This document shows, in pieces, positions 1 through 9,539 of a DNA stretch of 49,992 nt. A program made the position numbers and the translations under genes. The DNA comes from Candidatus Iainarchaeum sp. (GTDB lineage: Archaea; Iainarchaeota; Iainarchaeia; Iainarchaeales; JAAZKV01), in assembly GCA_012799645.1 (NCBI GenBank), contig JAAZKV010000023.1, forward strand, positions 1 to 49,992, read 5' to 3'. The stretch's first letter is position 1. The number at the start of each line of letters is the position of its first letter. The notes under the pieces were generated by a model. That model did no database searches. It was not told where the DNA came from and saw only the letters and a list, made by a program, of their open reading frames with translations.

Positions 1-104
1 ATTTAATCAATTTATTTAATCAATTTATTTAATCAATTTATTTAATCAATTTATTTAATCAATTTATTTAATCAATTTATTTAATCAATTTATTTAATTA
101 ATTT
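1..104. repeat. 13-bp tandem repeat (ATTTAATCAATTT)x8, last copy degenerate, probably continuing left of the window
   Basis: Seven exact 13-bp units at 1-91 plus a variant unit at 92-104, ending just before the lysS stop codon. Confidence 0.95.
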
Positions 105-107
105 ATT

Positions 108-1586
108 TTACATTTCTTCTCTTTCTTCTGGTCGCATTTGTGGGAAGAATATTACATCTTTGATTGTTGCAGAGTTTGTTAGGTAAATTACTAATCTATC
201 TATTCCTAATCCCATTCCGCCTGCTGGGGGCATTCCATAACCTATTGCTTCTAAAAAATCTTCATCCATTGGGTGATTTTCTCCTTTTGCTCTTCCTTGG
301 TCTTTTTGTTCTTCAAAAAATTTTCTTTGTAAAATAGGATCGTTTAATTCAGAGTACCCATTACAAAGTTCGTGACCATTAATGTAACACTCTGTTCTTT
401 CAATTAATCTCTCACTATCTTCTCTTGATGGTTTACAAAGAGGAGTTGTTTCTTTTGGATACTCAACAACCCAAGTTGGTTGAATTAATTCTGCTTCACA
501 AAAGTGTTCAAATAATTCAGCAACCAAAAGGCCCCATTTTCTTTCATCCGCATTAATTTCAAGCCCTTCCCTCAAAGCAATATCATAAAGTTCTTCAACA
601 GTCATATCACGAACATCAGTTTTTAATTTGTCATTTAATGCATCAATCATTTTTATTCTCTTCCAAGGAGCTTTAACATCAATCTCGGTTCCTTGATAAT
701 TTATTTTAGTAGAACCATTAACTTTCAATGCAATAAATTCAACCATTTGTTCAGTCAAATTAATCATATCATTAAGATCAGCATAAGACCAATAAAATTC
801 AGACATAGTGAATTCAGGATTGTGGGTTTTATCAACATCCTCGTTTCTAAAATTTTTACAAACAGTATAAACCTTATCATACCCACCAACCAAAAGTCGT
901 TTCAAATAAAGTTCTGGAGAAATACTCAAATAAAAAGTTGATTTCCAAGCATTACTTTGAGTAACATAAGGTCTAGCACTCGCTCCCCCATAAGTTGGTT
1001 GAAGAGTAGGAATCTCCACCTCCAAAAATCCTTTAGAGTCCAAAAATTCTCTCCAAGCAGAAATAATTTTTGAACGTTTAACAAAAACTTCTCTCACTTC
1101 AGGATTCATTATCAAATCAAGATATCTTTTTCTTAACCTTAACTCAATATCTTGAAGACCGTGAAATTTTTCAGGAAGAGGCAAAATTGATTTACAAAGA
1201 ATTTCAAGAGACTCAACCATAACTGAAAGTTCTCCCCTTTGAGTACGATACGCTTTTCCTTTTGAACCAACAATGTCCCCCAAATCAATTAAATTAATTA
1301 ATTCAAAAACACTCTCAGGAGTTTCTTCTTTTCTTAAAAAAAACTGGATATCCCCAGTAGAGTCCCTGACTTTTAAAAAAGCAATTGCTCCAAAACTTCT
1401 CTTCGCAATAACCCTACCAGCAACACTAACAGGATCACCAAATTCTTCATTTTTTAAATCCTTATACTTTTCTTTAATCGCTAAAGCCTTATCAGAATCA
1501 TCAAATTTGTAAGGGTAAGGATTGATTTTCAAATCACGAAGTTTACGCAAATTATCTTTCTTTGCTTTAACAAGATCATTATCCAT
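108..1586 (-). CDS. lysS: Lysyl-tRNA synthetase, class II (ORF track start 1625; start at MDNDLVK near 1586 more likely)
   Basis: Class II LysRS motifs: FRNEDVDKTHNPEFTMSEFY, LCNGYSELNDP, GMPPAGGMGLGIDRL. Confidence 0.95.
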   Translation of the reverse strand: MDNDLVKAKKDNLRKLRDLKINPYPYKFDDSDKALAIKEKYKDLKNEEFGDPVSVAGRVIAKRSFGAIAFLKVRDSTGDIQFFLRKEETPESVFELINLIDLGDIVGSKGKAYRTQRGELSVMVESLEILCKSILPLPEKFHGLQDIELRLRKRYLDLIMNPEVREVFVKRSKIISAWREFLDSKGFLEVEIPTLQPTYGGASARPYVTQSNAWKSTFYLSISPELYLKRLLVGGYDKVYTVCKNFRNEDVDKTHNPEFTMSEFYWSYADLNDMINLTEQMVEFIALKVNGSTKINYQGTEIDVKAPWKRIKMIDALNDKLKTDVRDMTVEELYDIALREGLEINADERKWGLLVAELFEHFCEAELIQPTWVVEYPKETTPLCKPSREDSERLIERTECYINGHELCNGYSELNDPILQRKFFEEQKDQGRAKGENHPMDEDFLEAIGYGMPPAGGMGLGIDRLVIYLTNSATIKDVIFFPQMRPEEREEM

Positions 1587-1615
1587 ACTCAAATATTCAT
1601 AAATAAGAATTAAAA

Positions 1616-2419
1616 ATGTTAGCAAAAGAACGACACATTATTAAACAATGGAAAAAAAATATTAATATGCCATACATACCAAAAGGAAGAAAAGTTAAAC
1701 AAACCAAACTTAATGATACAAGACAACGCGCTAGAATACCAGGATACAATAGTCCTGCGATTTTGCTTGGAACAAGAGGAGGAATAACTAGAAAAAAATT
1801 AAAACAAATTGTTGAAAGAATGAAAGACAACAAAGCACTTAAAGACAAACGACCTGTCGCAAATATTCAATCCCATTCAAGAGTGCTGGGAGAAAGAAGA
1901 GCTATTACAGCAACTGATGTTTCTACAAGAATTGTTAGAAGATATTTAATGAAACCATTTGGAAAAAGCAACACAACACCACAACAAAGAAAAATTATAT
2001 CTTCAATAATTACTCACCGATCCAACCAATTAATTCAAGGAACAAAAATTAGGGTAAGACCGGATATGAGGGTTTTATTACTAGATCTAATGAAAAGTCA
2101 CGAAAGTCAAGGATATGAAAAAACAAAAAAAATTTTAGAAACACTTGCAAACAGAGGAAAATCCTTAACCAACATGACTAAAAAATCAAAAACACTAAAC
2201 GATGTTTTCTATAATGTTTCACCAAAAATACACGTCCCACTACAATTGTTTGAATTATACACAGAAAAAGAACTCATTTCAGAAGTAAAAACACAAATTC
2301 CAAAAAGACAAAAAGAACTAGAACAACTAAAAAAACTACAACTACAACACAACAATGCTTATGTAAAAGAAATAGAACAACAAATACAACACATGAAAAA
2401 ATTAACAAACAATGAATAA
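1616..2419 (+). CDS. Hypothetical basic protein (alternative start 1667, MPYIPKGRK)
   Basis: Long ORF, archaeal-like composition, divergent from lysS; no recognised family. Confidence 0.75.
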   Translation: MLAKERHIIKQWKKNINMPYIPKGRKVKQTKLNDTRQRARIPGYNSPAILLGTRGGITRKKLKQIVERMKDNKALKDKRPVANIQSHSRVLGERRAITATDVSTRIVRRYLMKPFGKSNTTPQQRKIISSIITHRSNQLIQGTKIRVRPDMRVLLLDLMKSHESQGYEKTKKILETLANRGKSLTNMTKKSKTLNDVFYNVSPKIHVPLQLFELYTEKELISEVKTQIPKRQKELEQLKKLQLQHNNAYVKEIEQQIQHMKKLTNNE

Positions 2420-2510
2420 CAAAACACCAAATAACAAAAAACGAACAACAAAAACAACTAACGCCACAAAAACAATATGTACAAATTGTTACATCCAAAT
2501 CAAAAAATCC

Positions 2511-2518
2511 TTTATAAA
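2511..2518 (+). promoter_or_regulatory. TATA box TTTATAAA upstream of the trpS leader region
   Basis: CCTTTATAAAGG about 30 nt upstream of ATG at 2541. Confidence 0.55.
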
Positions 2519-2540
2519 GGACATAATCTTAATGATTCGT

Positions 2541-2613
2541 ATGAAATTTGATTTTTTTGTCTGGAGTCTCTTATTGTAAGCTCACCAGGCTAAGGCTCCT
2601 GACAAAAATCAAA
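2541..2613 (+). promoter_or_regulatory. Candidate trpS leader: 12-codon ORF MKFDFFVWSLLL* (2541-2579) overlapping a long hairpin (2547-2613)
   Basis: TTTGATTTTTTTGTC (2547-2561) pairs with GACAAAAATCAAA (2601-2613); GGAGTC (2563-2568) pairs with GGCTCC (2594-2599); Trp codon TGG at 2562-2564. Confidence 0.5.
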
Positions 2614-2777
2614 CTAATTCTAAAAATAATTCTAAAAATAATTCTAAAAAAACAACACATGTTAAGAAACAAACTAACCCCAAAATATTTTTCCGAATAT
2701 TTTTTCAACTATTTTTCTAAATATTTTTCGTTTAAATGCTTGGGCGAGAGAATTAAAAACTCAAAGGAACTGATATT

Positions 2778-3926
2778 ATGAATAAAGAAAATAAAGAAAA
2801 ACAAAAAAGTGAGAAAATGAGTAAAAATGATTCACAAAAAATAATGGTTGACCCATGGGGAAATAGTCTAATAGAAGATTATTCAAGATTGATTAGAGAA
2901 TTTGGAATGCAAGAATTTGATTTATCAATAATGCCTAACCCAAATGCACAAATGCGAAGAGGAGTAATTTTTGGAGGACAAGATCTAAAAATAATTGCAG
3001 AAGCAATAAAAACAAAGAAAAAATTTTATTGTTTAACTGGAATAATGCCTTCAGCAGAAAAAATACATTTAGGGACTGAATCAATAATACAACAAGTAAA
3101 ATACTACCAAGACAACGGAGCAGAAACTTATGTACTAATCGCTGATGTTGAAGCACAAGCAACAAGAGGAATATCGTTAACAGAAGGAAAAAGAAGGGCA
3201 CTAAATTTTTACATCCCTGCATACATCGCTTTAGGATTAGATCCAAAAAAAACAAAATTTTATTTTCAAAGCGAAAATAAAAAAGTAAGTAACTTAGCAG
3301 CAATTTGTTCGCAAAAAATTACTGAAAACGAATTTAGAGCAATATACGGATCAGTACACCCGAGCAAAGTAATGAGTGCATTTACTCAAATGGGAGACAT
3401 ACTCCACCCACAACTAAAAAACACAATGCCAGGAATAATTCCAATAGGAATTGATCAAGCCCCACACATAAGAATGAGTAGAGATATTGCGAGAAGATTA
3501 AAAAATGAGTACGGATTCTTTTTGCCAAGTGCGAGTTATAACAAATACACTTCTTCACTTGACGGATCATTCAAAATGAGTAAAAATGAACAAACGGGAA
3601 AAATAGAAATACCTGAAAAAGATAGAAAAGAATTAGAAAAAAAATTAAAAAAAACCCTAACTGGTGGACGAGCAACAATGAACGAACAAAAACAAAAAGG
3701 AGGAGAAGTGGAAAAATGTGTTGCGTATGAATACTGCAAAAACCATTTCATTAAAGAAGACAAAATACTAAAACAAATGCGTGATGAATGTGTAAGTGGG
3801 AAGAACTTGTGCGGAGAATGCAAACAAAAATACTTAATAAAACACGCATTTGAATTCTACGATGAATTTGACAAAAAATTTGAAAACGCTAAAAAAATTG
3901 TTGGAAAAATAAAATTTGAGGAATAA
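2778..3926 (+). CDS. trpS: Tryptophanyl-tRNA synthetase
   Basis: Archaeal TrpRS: HLGTESIIQQVKYYQDNGAETYVLIADVEA, GIDQAPHIRMSRDIA, FKMSKNE. Confidence 0.93.
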   Translation: MNKENKEKQKSEKMSKNDSQKIMVDPWGNSLIEDYSRLIREFGMQEFDLSIMPNPNAQMRRGVIFGGQDLKIIAEAIKTKKKFYCLTGIMPSAEKIHLGTESIIQQVKYYQDNGAETYVLIADVEAQATRGISLTEGKRRALNFYIPAYIALGLDPKKTKFYFQSENKKVSNLAAICSQKITENEFRAIYGSVHPSKVMSAFTQMGDILHPQLKNTMPGIIPIGIDQAPHIRMSRDIARRLKNEYGFFLPSASYNKYTSSLDGSFKMSKNEQTGKIEIPEKDRKELEKKLKKTLTGGRATMNEQKQKGGEVEKCVAYEYCKNHFIKEDKILKQMRDECVSGKNLCGECKQKYLIKHAFEFYDEFDKKFENAKKIVGKIKFEE

Positions 3927-3974
3927 AATTTAGGAAATAAAATTTATGGAATAAAATTTAGGAAATAAAATTTA
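3907..3974. repeat. Imperfect tandem repeat of GGAAATAAAATTTA-like units spanning the trpS stop codon
   Basis: Repeated (G)GAATAAAATTTA / GGAAATAAAATTTA units. Confidence 0.8.
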
Positions 3975-4218
3975 AAAAATAAAAAAACATCAACTAAAAA
4001 AAATACCCCTCCCCCAAATAAAAATCAATCACCAAAATGCGTAACCGAATTATAAAATATTAAAAAGCACTAATTACACAAATAAAAAAAACTAGTGAAG
4101 CGTAGAAATAATAATACTCATTCTGAATAAAAAGGTTGGTTTTTTTTAAAAATTTTTAGAAAAAACCATTGAACACACAAATCAATATAAAGAAGAATAA
4201 TCTACTAACTTGTTGCCA

Positions 4219-4824
4219 ATGTATGCCAGTTTGCCTAACAAAAAATATGAGCAACTAATACAAGTTATAGATAAAATGAGGTCTTCACGCAAAAAATCTT
4301 TTGCAAAAAAAGCAAGACACATAAACCCTAATTGTTTAATTCAAAACGAACTAAGAAAAAAACTCATAAAAATAAAACCCAACAATATGAAACCAATAGA
4401 GGATAACATTACAGGGGTTGATTATAAATTTGGGAAAACAAAAATTGACCAAAAGTTTTCTTTCGGAGATCTGGGAGAAAATGCAATAATTATTAGAACA
4501 AAAAAAAGAAGATTACTAAACGCATCGGATTGGACACTAATAATAAACAAAGAACAAAAAATTGAATTATTCCAAACAAGAAAACTTGCTGAATTTGTTA
4601 AAAAAAACTGGGGAATAGTTCAAAAAAATTTTATTGAAAAAACTATTAATTATGAAAAATACAAAATTCAACTAAAAGAATTTTATGAAAAAGAAAATGT
4701 CATACCAATAACAACAGAACTATTAGAAAACGAACTGCACTCAACACTAAAACTAATTAATACAGAACAAATAAATTATGAAAAAAACACTACCCTAATT
4801 CACAACAATCCTTTTTATCAATAA
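4219..4824 (+). CDS. Hypothetical protein (ORF track start TTG 4210)
   Basis: Long ORF, no recognised family; ATG at 4219 more likely than TTG at 4210. Confidence 0.65.
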   Translation: MYASLPNKKYEQLIQVIDKMRSSRKKSFAKKARHINPNCLIQNELRKKLIKIKPNNMKPIEDNITGVDYKFGKTKIDQKFSFGDLGENAIIIRTKKRRLLNASDWTLIINKEQKIELFQTRKLAEFVKKNWGIVQKNFIEKTINYEKYKIQLKEFYEKENVIPITTELLENELHSTLKLINTEQINYEKNTTLIHNNPFYQ

Positions 4825-4875
4825 AACAAAATAACAAAGAAAGCAAATAAAAATACTAAACCACAATTTATACTT

Positions 4876-5376
4876 ATGATTAAACTAAAATTAGCCACTG
4901 AAGAGGATGCTGAATTTGTTTTTGAACTAATGCAAGATAAGGATTGTCAAAATTTTATTATTACAAAAACAAAAACAAATAATGTTGAAGAACAAAAAAA
5001 GAAACTGCGAAGTTATTATGCTCAAAGCAAAAAACAAAACCGATTTTATTTTATTGGAATGAACAAAAAAGAAAAAATAGGAATCGTTGACATTTACAAT
5101 ATCAATAAAGAGGATGAACGATGTTGTATAGGATACGCTGTGAGCAAAAAATACAGAAAAAAAGGATTTGGAACAAAAATGGTTAAAGAAGGATTAAAAT
5201 TTTTGAAAAATAATCTAAAACTTCACGGATGCGAAGCAATAACTGACCCAACAAACGCTCCCAGCACAAAAATACTCCAAAAACTAAATTTTAAAAAAAT
5301 AGGCACATTAAAGCACTACCGAAAACACAAAGGAAAATACCTAAACAGAGAACTTTATTGGAAAATATTAAATTAA
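4876..5376 (+). CDS. GNAT family N-acetyltransferase
   Basis: IGYAVSKKYRKKGFGTKMVKEGL acetyl-CoA binding motif; NAPSTKILQKLNFKKIG. Confidence 0.88.
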   Translation: MIKLKLATEEDAEFVFELMQDKDCQNFIITKTKTNNVEEQKKKLRSYYAQSKKQNRFYFIGMNKKEKIGIVDIYNINKEDERCCIGYAVSKKYRKKGFGTKMVKEGLKFLKNNLKLHGCEAITDPTNAPSTKILQKLNFKKIGTLKHYRKHKGKYLNRELYWKILN

Positions 5377-5492
5377 ACTAAAAAACAACCCAAAAAGATG
5401 GATTTTAAATAATTGGGTATTTATATTTTTATACAAATGCCAACACACAAATAACACAACAATCAAATAATGTAATTATATTGGTGAAAAAA

Positions 5493-6776
5493 ATGATTGA
5501 ACCAAAAATAATTAGAGAAAACTATTCTGAAGTTAAAAAAAACTTGTTAAAAAGGCAACAACCAGAAATTATAGAAAAACTAGACACTTGGGTAAATAAT
5601 GATAAAGAATGGAGAAAACTAAAACAAGAAGTTGATGAATTAAGACAAGAAAGAAACAAAATAACTGAAGAAATTAAAATCGCAAAAGCAAACAAAAAAG
5701 ATATTACAAAATTGTTGGATAAAGCAAAAAAAATTCCACAAACACTTAAAGAAAAAGAAGAAACAACAAAAAAATTAGAAGAAGAAAACAAAAATATTCT
5801 AATGACTATCCCGAATTTACTTGATGAAAGCGTACCTTACGGAGTAGGAGAAGAAGGAAACATTGTGATTAGAAAATGGGGAGACATTAATAAAAAAGAT
5901 TTTGAAGTAAAACACCACGGACAATTAGCAGAATCACTACAAGTAGCTGATTTTAAAAATGCAGTAAAAATTGCTGGAGAAGGATTTTATTCAATAAAAG
6001 GAGATCTCGCACTACTCAATATGGCAATAGTACAATACGCCATAGAAAAATTAACAAAAAAAGGATTCACTTTAGTTATTCCACCATATATGATGAACAG
6101 AACTGCTTATGAAGGAGTAACTGATCTTAACGATTTTGAAAATGTAATGTACAAAATTGATAAAGAAAACCAATACTTAACAGCAACATCAGAACACTCA
6201 TTAACAGCAATGCTAATGAATGAAATAATTGATGAAAAAGAATTACCAATACTACAAGTAGGATATAGTATGAATTTTAGAAAAGAAATAGGAAAACACG
6301 GGCTTGATGAAAGAGGATTATTCAGATTACACCAATTTGATAAAGTTGAACAAATAGTTTTTTGCAAACCGGAAGATAGTGCAAAATGGCATGAAGAAAT
6401 ACTAAAAAATGCGGAAGAACTTGTAAAAGATCTTGAAATACCTTACAGAGTATTATTAATTTGCACTGGGGATATTGGAACTGTTGCTAGTAAAAAATAT
6501 GATATTGAAGTATGGTCACCAAGAGAAGAAAAATACTTTGAAACACACTCATTAAGTAATTGTACAACCTACCAAGCAACAAGATTAAATATAAAATACA
6601 AAAAACAAAACGGAGAAAAAGAATACTTGCACACACTTAACGCAACAGAGGTAGCAATACCAAGAATGTTAAGAGCAATAATTGAAAATCACCAAACAAA
6701 AGAAGGAACAATAAAAATACCGAAAGCACTCCACCCATACATGCTTGGGAAAAAAGAAATAAAATTAAAAAAATAA
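5493..6776 (+). CDS. serS: Seryl-tRNA synthetase
   Basis: SerRS N-terminal coiled coil plus TATSEHSLTAML, RGLFRLHQFDKVEQ, EVWSPREEKYFETHSLSNCTTYQATRLNIKY; SD GGTGA before ATG 5493. Confidence 0.95.
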   Translation: MIEPKIIRENYSEVKKNLLKRQQPEIIEKLDTWVNNDKEWRKLKQEVDELRQERNKITEEIKIAKANKKDITKLLDKAKKIPQTLKEKEETTKKLEEENKNILMTIPNLLDESVPYGVGEEGNIVIRKWGDINKKDFEVKHHGQLAESLQVADFKNAVKIAGEGFYSIKGDLALLNMAIVQYAIEKLTKKGFTLVIPPYMMNRTAYEGVTDLNDFENVMYKIDKENQYLTATSEHSLTAMLMNEIIDEKELPILQVGYSMNFRKEIGKHGLDERGLFRLHQFDKVEQIVFCKPEDSAKWHEEILKNAEELVKDLEIPYRVLLICTGDIGTVASKKYDIEVWSPREEKYFETHSLSNCTTYQATRLNIKYKKQNGEKEYLHTLNATEVAIPRMLRAIIENHQTKEGTIKIPKALHPYMLGKKEIKLKK

Positions 6777-6956
6777 AACCAAAAAAAATAAAAGTAAATA
6801 AAAAAAATCAAATAAAAGAAAAATTAAAAAATAAATAAAAAGAAATAAAATTAACAAAACGAAATCAAAAAAAATAAAAGTAAATAAAAAAAATGAAAAA
6901 AGAAAACAAAAATTAAAAAAAACAAAAAAATTAATTAAATGAATTAAATTATTTTT

Positions 6957-7997
6957 ATGACAAAAAAACATTATCTTGTGGATTTACACACCCATTTGAA
7001 TGAAAAAAAAATTAAACCAAAAGATTGGTGGAAAGCAGTAAAAGAAAAAAAACTTTGCGGTGTCGCAATCACTGAACATGTAGAATACGACCCTGAACTT
7101 GCATACAAAAAACTAAAATCAATCCAACCAAGAGGAGTAATTCTTTTACCAGGAATGGAAGCAAAAACAACTGCGGGGCACTTATTAATTTACGGAACAA
7201 ATGAATCAATATACAAAATACCAAAACTACAAAATATTAATTTACCAATAGAAGAAGCACTAAAAATTATTAAAAAAAATAATTTAACCGCAAGTTTTGC
7301 ACACCCTTATGGATACAAAACTGATTCAACCTGTTTAATTATTGGAGAAAAAAAAACAAAACAATTATTAAAAAAATACAAAATAGGAACTGAATACTAT
7401 AATGGAATGCTTGGTTCAGCAAACGGACTTGTATTTGGGAGCAAATGGATAAAACGATTTTATGCATTTTTTAATATTATTGATAAACGCCAAACAACAA
7501 GAATACTCACTCTAAATAGTTCAACCAAAATAAAAACACAACTAGAAAATATTGCACTTGAAACCCTTGATAGAGTAAGAAAAGCCATTATTTTTTCAGA
7601 AAATGCTGCCTACATTACTGTTGGAAGTGATGCACACTACCCAAGAACAATTGGAAGTTCTGTAATTCAATTAAAAAAACAACCAAAAAATGAAGCCGAA
7701 CTAATCCAAATGATTAAGAAAAAAGAAATCCTTTGGGCAGGACCAAATGTATTTACCACAACCCCTGTGGATCACTTAAAAAGAAAAGAATTATTAGAAG
7801 GAGTAAAATATATCGCGACCCACAAAATTAAAAAAACAATAAAACCAAAAAAATTGAAAAAGCCAACAAAAAAGAAAATAGAAAAAATAAAACAAAAAAT
7901 CAATACAAAATCAATTAAAAAAATAACTAAAAAAATTCCCGGAAAAAAGATAGTTTTTAACCTAAAGAAGAAAATATTTAAAGGGAAGAAACAATAA
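6957..7997 (+). CDS. PHP-domain metal-dependent phosphoesterase with Lys-rich C-terminal tail
   Basis: VDLHTHLNE, ITEHVEYDP, FAHPYG, VGSDAHYPRTIG PHP motifs. Confidence 0.85.
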   Translation: MTKKHYLVDLHTHLNEKKIKPKDWWKAVKEKKLCGVAITEHVEYDPELAYKKLKSIQPRGVILLPGMEAKTTAGHLLIYGTNESIYKIPKLQNINLPIEEALKIIKKNNLTASFAHPYGYKTDSTCLIIGEKKTKQLLKKYKIGTEYYNGMLGSANGLVFGSKWIKRFYAFFNIIDKRQTTRILTLNSSTKIKTQLENIALETLDRVRKAIIFSENAAYITVGSDAHYPRTIGSSVIQLKKQPKNEAELIQMIKKKEILWAGPNVFTTTPVDHLKRKELLEGVKYIATHKIKKTIKPKKLKKPTKKKIEKIKQKINTKSIKKITKKIPGKKIVFNLKKKIFKGKKQ

Positions 7998-8033
7998 ATA
8001 TAAGGTGTTCTGGGAGAAAAAAAAGGGATTTTT

Positions 8034-8441
8034 ATGAAATGCGCAATAACTGAAAATACTAATATCCAATCAACTCCAAAAGATTTAGTTGAAATACACT
8101 TAGTGAGACCAATAAAAAAAGAAAAAATAGAGTGGTTGCTAAATAATAGAGCAATAAAAAAAATAACTCTATCTTCTTCATGCTTAAAAAGACTTCCAAA
8201 AAAAACCCAAAAAAAAATAAAAGAAAAAGGAATAACTATCAGTATTGAAAAAAGAAGAGGAAGACCAATTGGTCTATCTTTTGAAAAAATAAAAGAAATA
8301 ATTGAACTTAGAAAAGATTACCAAAGTATTAGAGATATTGAAAGAATTACTGATGTTCCAAAATCAACAATACATTATTTGTTAAAATATGCGGACAGAA
8401 AAAAAATAAAAAAAGGAAACACTGTCATTTATTTAAAATAA
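8034..8441 (+). CDS. Helix-turn-helix (resolvase-type HTH) protein
   Basis: RRGRPIGLSFEKIKEIIELRKDYQSIRDIERITDVPKSTIHYLL. Confidence 0.65.
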   Translation: MKCAITENTNIQSTPKDLVEIHLVRPIKKEKIEWLLNNRAIKKITLSSSCLKRLPKKTQKKIKEKGITISIEKRRGRPIGLSFEKIKEIIELRKDYQSIRDIERITDVPKSTIHYLLKYADRKKIKKGNTVIYLK

Positions 8442-8503
8442 AAAAAACTATTAAAAACAAAAACCATTAGAGAATAAACAATAAGAAATAATTATTAAAA
8501 AAA

Positions 8504-9511
8504 TTAATGAAGTAATTTTTTTCTAATAATACCCAAACAATTATTTTTCACGATTTTTTCACTAGCGTTTCCTTTCCACATCGCAGCACCAGAGTGTCCA
8601 CCAATTTCTCCACCCAAATTTTTTTGTAACTCTTTCAACAAATCATTAACTAAATTAAAATTGTTTTTTTCTTTAAAATAAGAATCAGCCCTACAAGAAA
8701 GAATTGAAGAATTTTCTTTTTCACTAATTCCATAAACAAGCGAAACATCAGCCCCTAAAGAAAGCAATTTTGTTGCCGCTGCCCCTTGAAAAAAAGAAAC
8801 ATTACTAAACGCTATTATAAAATCATTAATTTCAAAAATTTCGGCCCTTTGCGCAGTTTTAAGAAAAGCTAATTTTTTTCCCTTATCCATTTTATTCTTT
8901 GTAAACAAAAGAATTTCGTTATAACTTTTATTTGAGTGGGTTAAGCAAAAAGAAAAATCGCTAAACAATTCTTTGTCCCCAACAATAAAATGCCCTGTAT
9001 CTTCAATCATACCGACACAAGCATAAAAAAACATTTTTTCATTAAAATCTTTTTTAAACAAATTAAACAACACTTGTGTAGTGGAGTGTTTATTACTGAC
9101 ACCTATTTTTGATGTATCAATACTTCTTTTTTCAACTACGTGATGGTCAAACGAAACTACTTCAAACGATTTTTGTTTTTGTAAAATAGTGAATTGCTCT
9201 CTTAGTTTTCCTAATTGATCATAATCATTAAAATCTAGCAAAAATATTTGATCATATTTTTTTAAATTTGGAGAAGTAATGAATTTTATTTTTTGTTTTT
9301 TTGCAAAAGCACTTGCTTGTTCATTTATGTGAGAAGGAACAGCAATTTCGCTATCAATGTTTTTTTGTTTTAACAATAATTGTAGTATTGCTGATGCGGA
9401 AATCGCGTCAAGATCGGCATTTTCGTGACAAAGGAGTAAAATGTTTTTGTTTTTGTATTTTGAGAAATTGAATTTAGCCATTTTTACCATTATAAAATGG
9501 CTAAAACCCAT
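8504..9511 (-). CDS. DHH-family phosphoesterase
   Basis: HENADLDAISASAILQ, SFDHHVVE, GGEIGGHSGAA motifs; downstream of prefoldin and Pcc1. Confidence 0.85.
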   Translation of the reverse strand: MGFSHFIMVKMAKFNFSKYKNKNILLLCHENADLDAISASAILQLLLKQKNIDSEIAVPSHINEQASAFAKKQKIKFITSPNLKKYDQIFLLDFNDYDQLGKLREQFTILQKQKSFEVVSFDHHVVEKRSIDTSKIGVSNKHSTTQVLFNLFKKDFNEKMFFYACVGMIEDTGHFIVGDKELFSDFSFCLTHSNKSYNEILLFTKNKMDKGKKLAFLKTAQRAEIFEINDFIIAFSNVSFFQGAAATKLLSLGADVSLVYGISEKENSSILSCRADSYFKEKNNFNLVNDLLKELQKNLGGEIGGHSGAAMWKGNASEKIVKNNCLGIIRKKLLH

Positions 9512-9539
9512 TATTATTCTTTACTGAAAAAAGATAATT

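Noticed and set aside
1-104. CRISPR array
   Set aside because: Contiguous 13-bp tandem units with no unique spacers; no cas genes in the window.
2274-2498. Many Phe/Leu/Ile/Ser-rich ORFs on the strand opposite to clear genes (e.g. 2274-2498, 2935-3303, 29000-29284, 37224-37430, 46349-46597)
   Set aside because: Shadow ORFs caused by A-rich codon usage of the true gene on the other strand; low-complexity translations, no domain signal.
2541-2613. trpS leader as a bacterial T-box riboswitch
   Set aside because: No T-box consensus (AGGGUGGNACCGCG) or antiterminator, and T-boxes are not known from archaea.
2547-2613. The trpS upstream hairpin as a tRNA half or split tRNA
   Set aside because: A D-arm-like string is visible on the reverse strand, but there is no T-loop or acceptor partner, and promoter orientation favours the plus strand.
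4015-4035. C-rich run near 4010 as a G-quadruplex or origin box
   Set aside because: Only two G-runs on the minus strand, and no repeat of the motif nearby.
5385-5437. ACCCAA...TTGGGT inverted repeat and 5-codon mini-ORF upstream of serS as an attenuator
   Set aside because: No Ser codon in the mini-ORF and poor spacing to the TATA-like element; likely chance.
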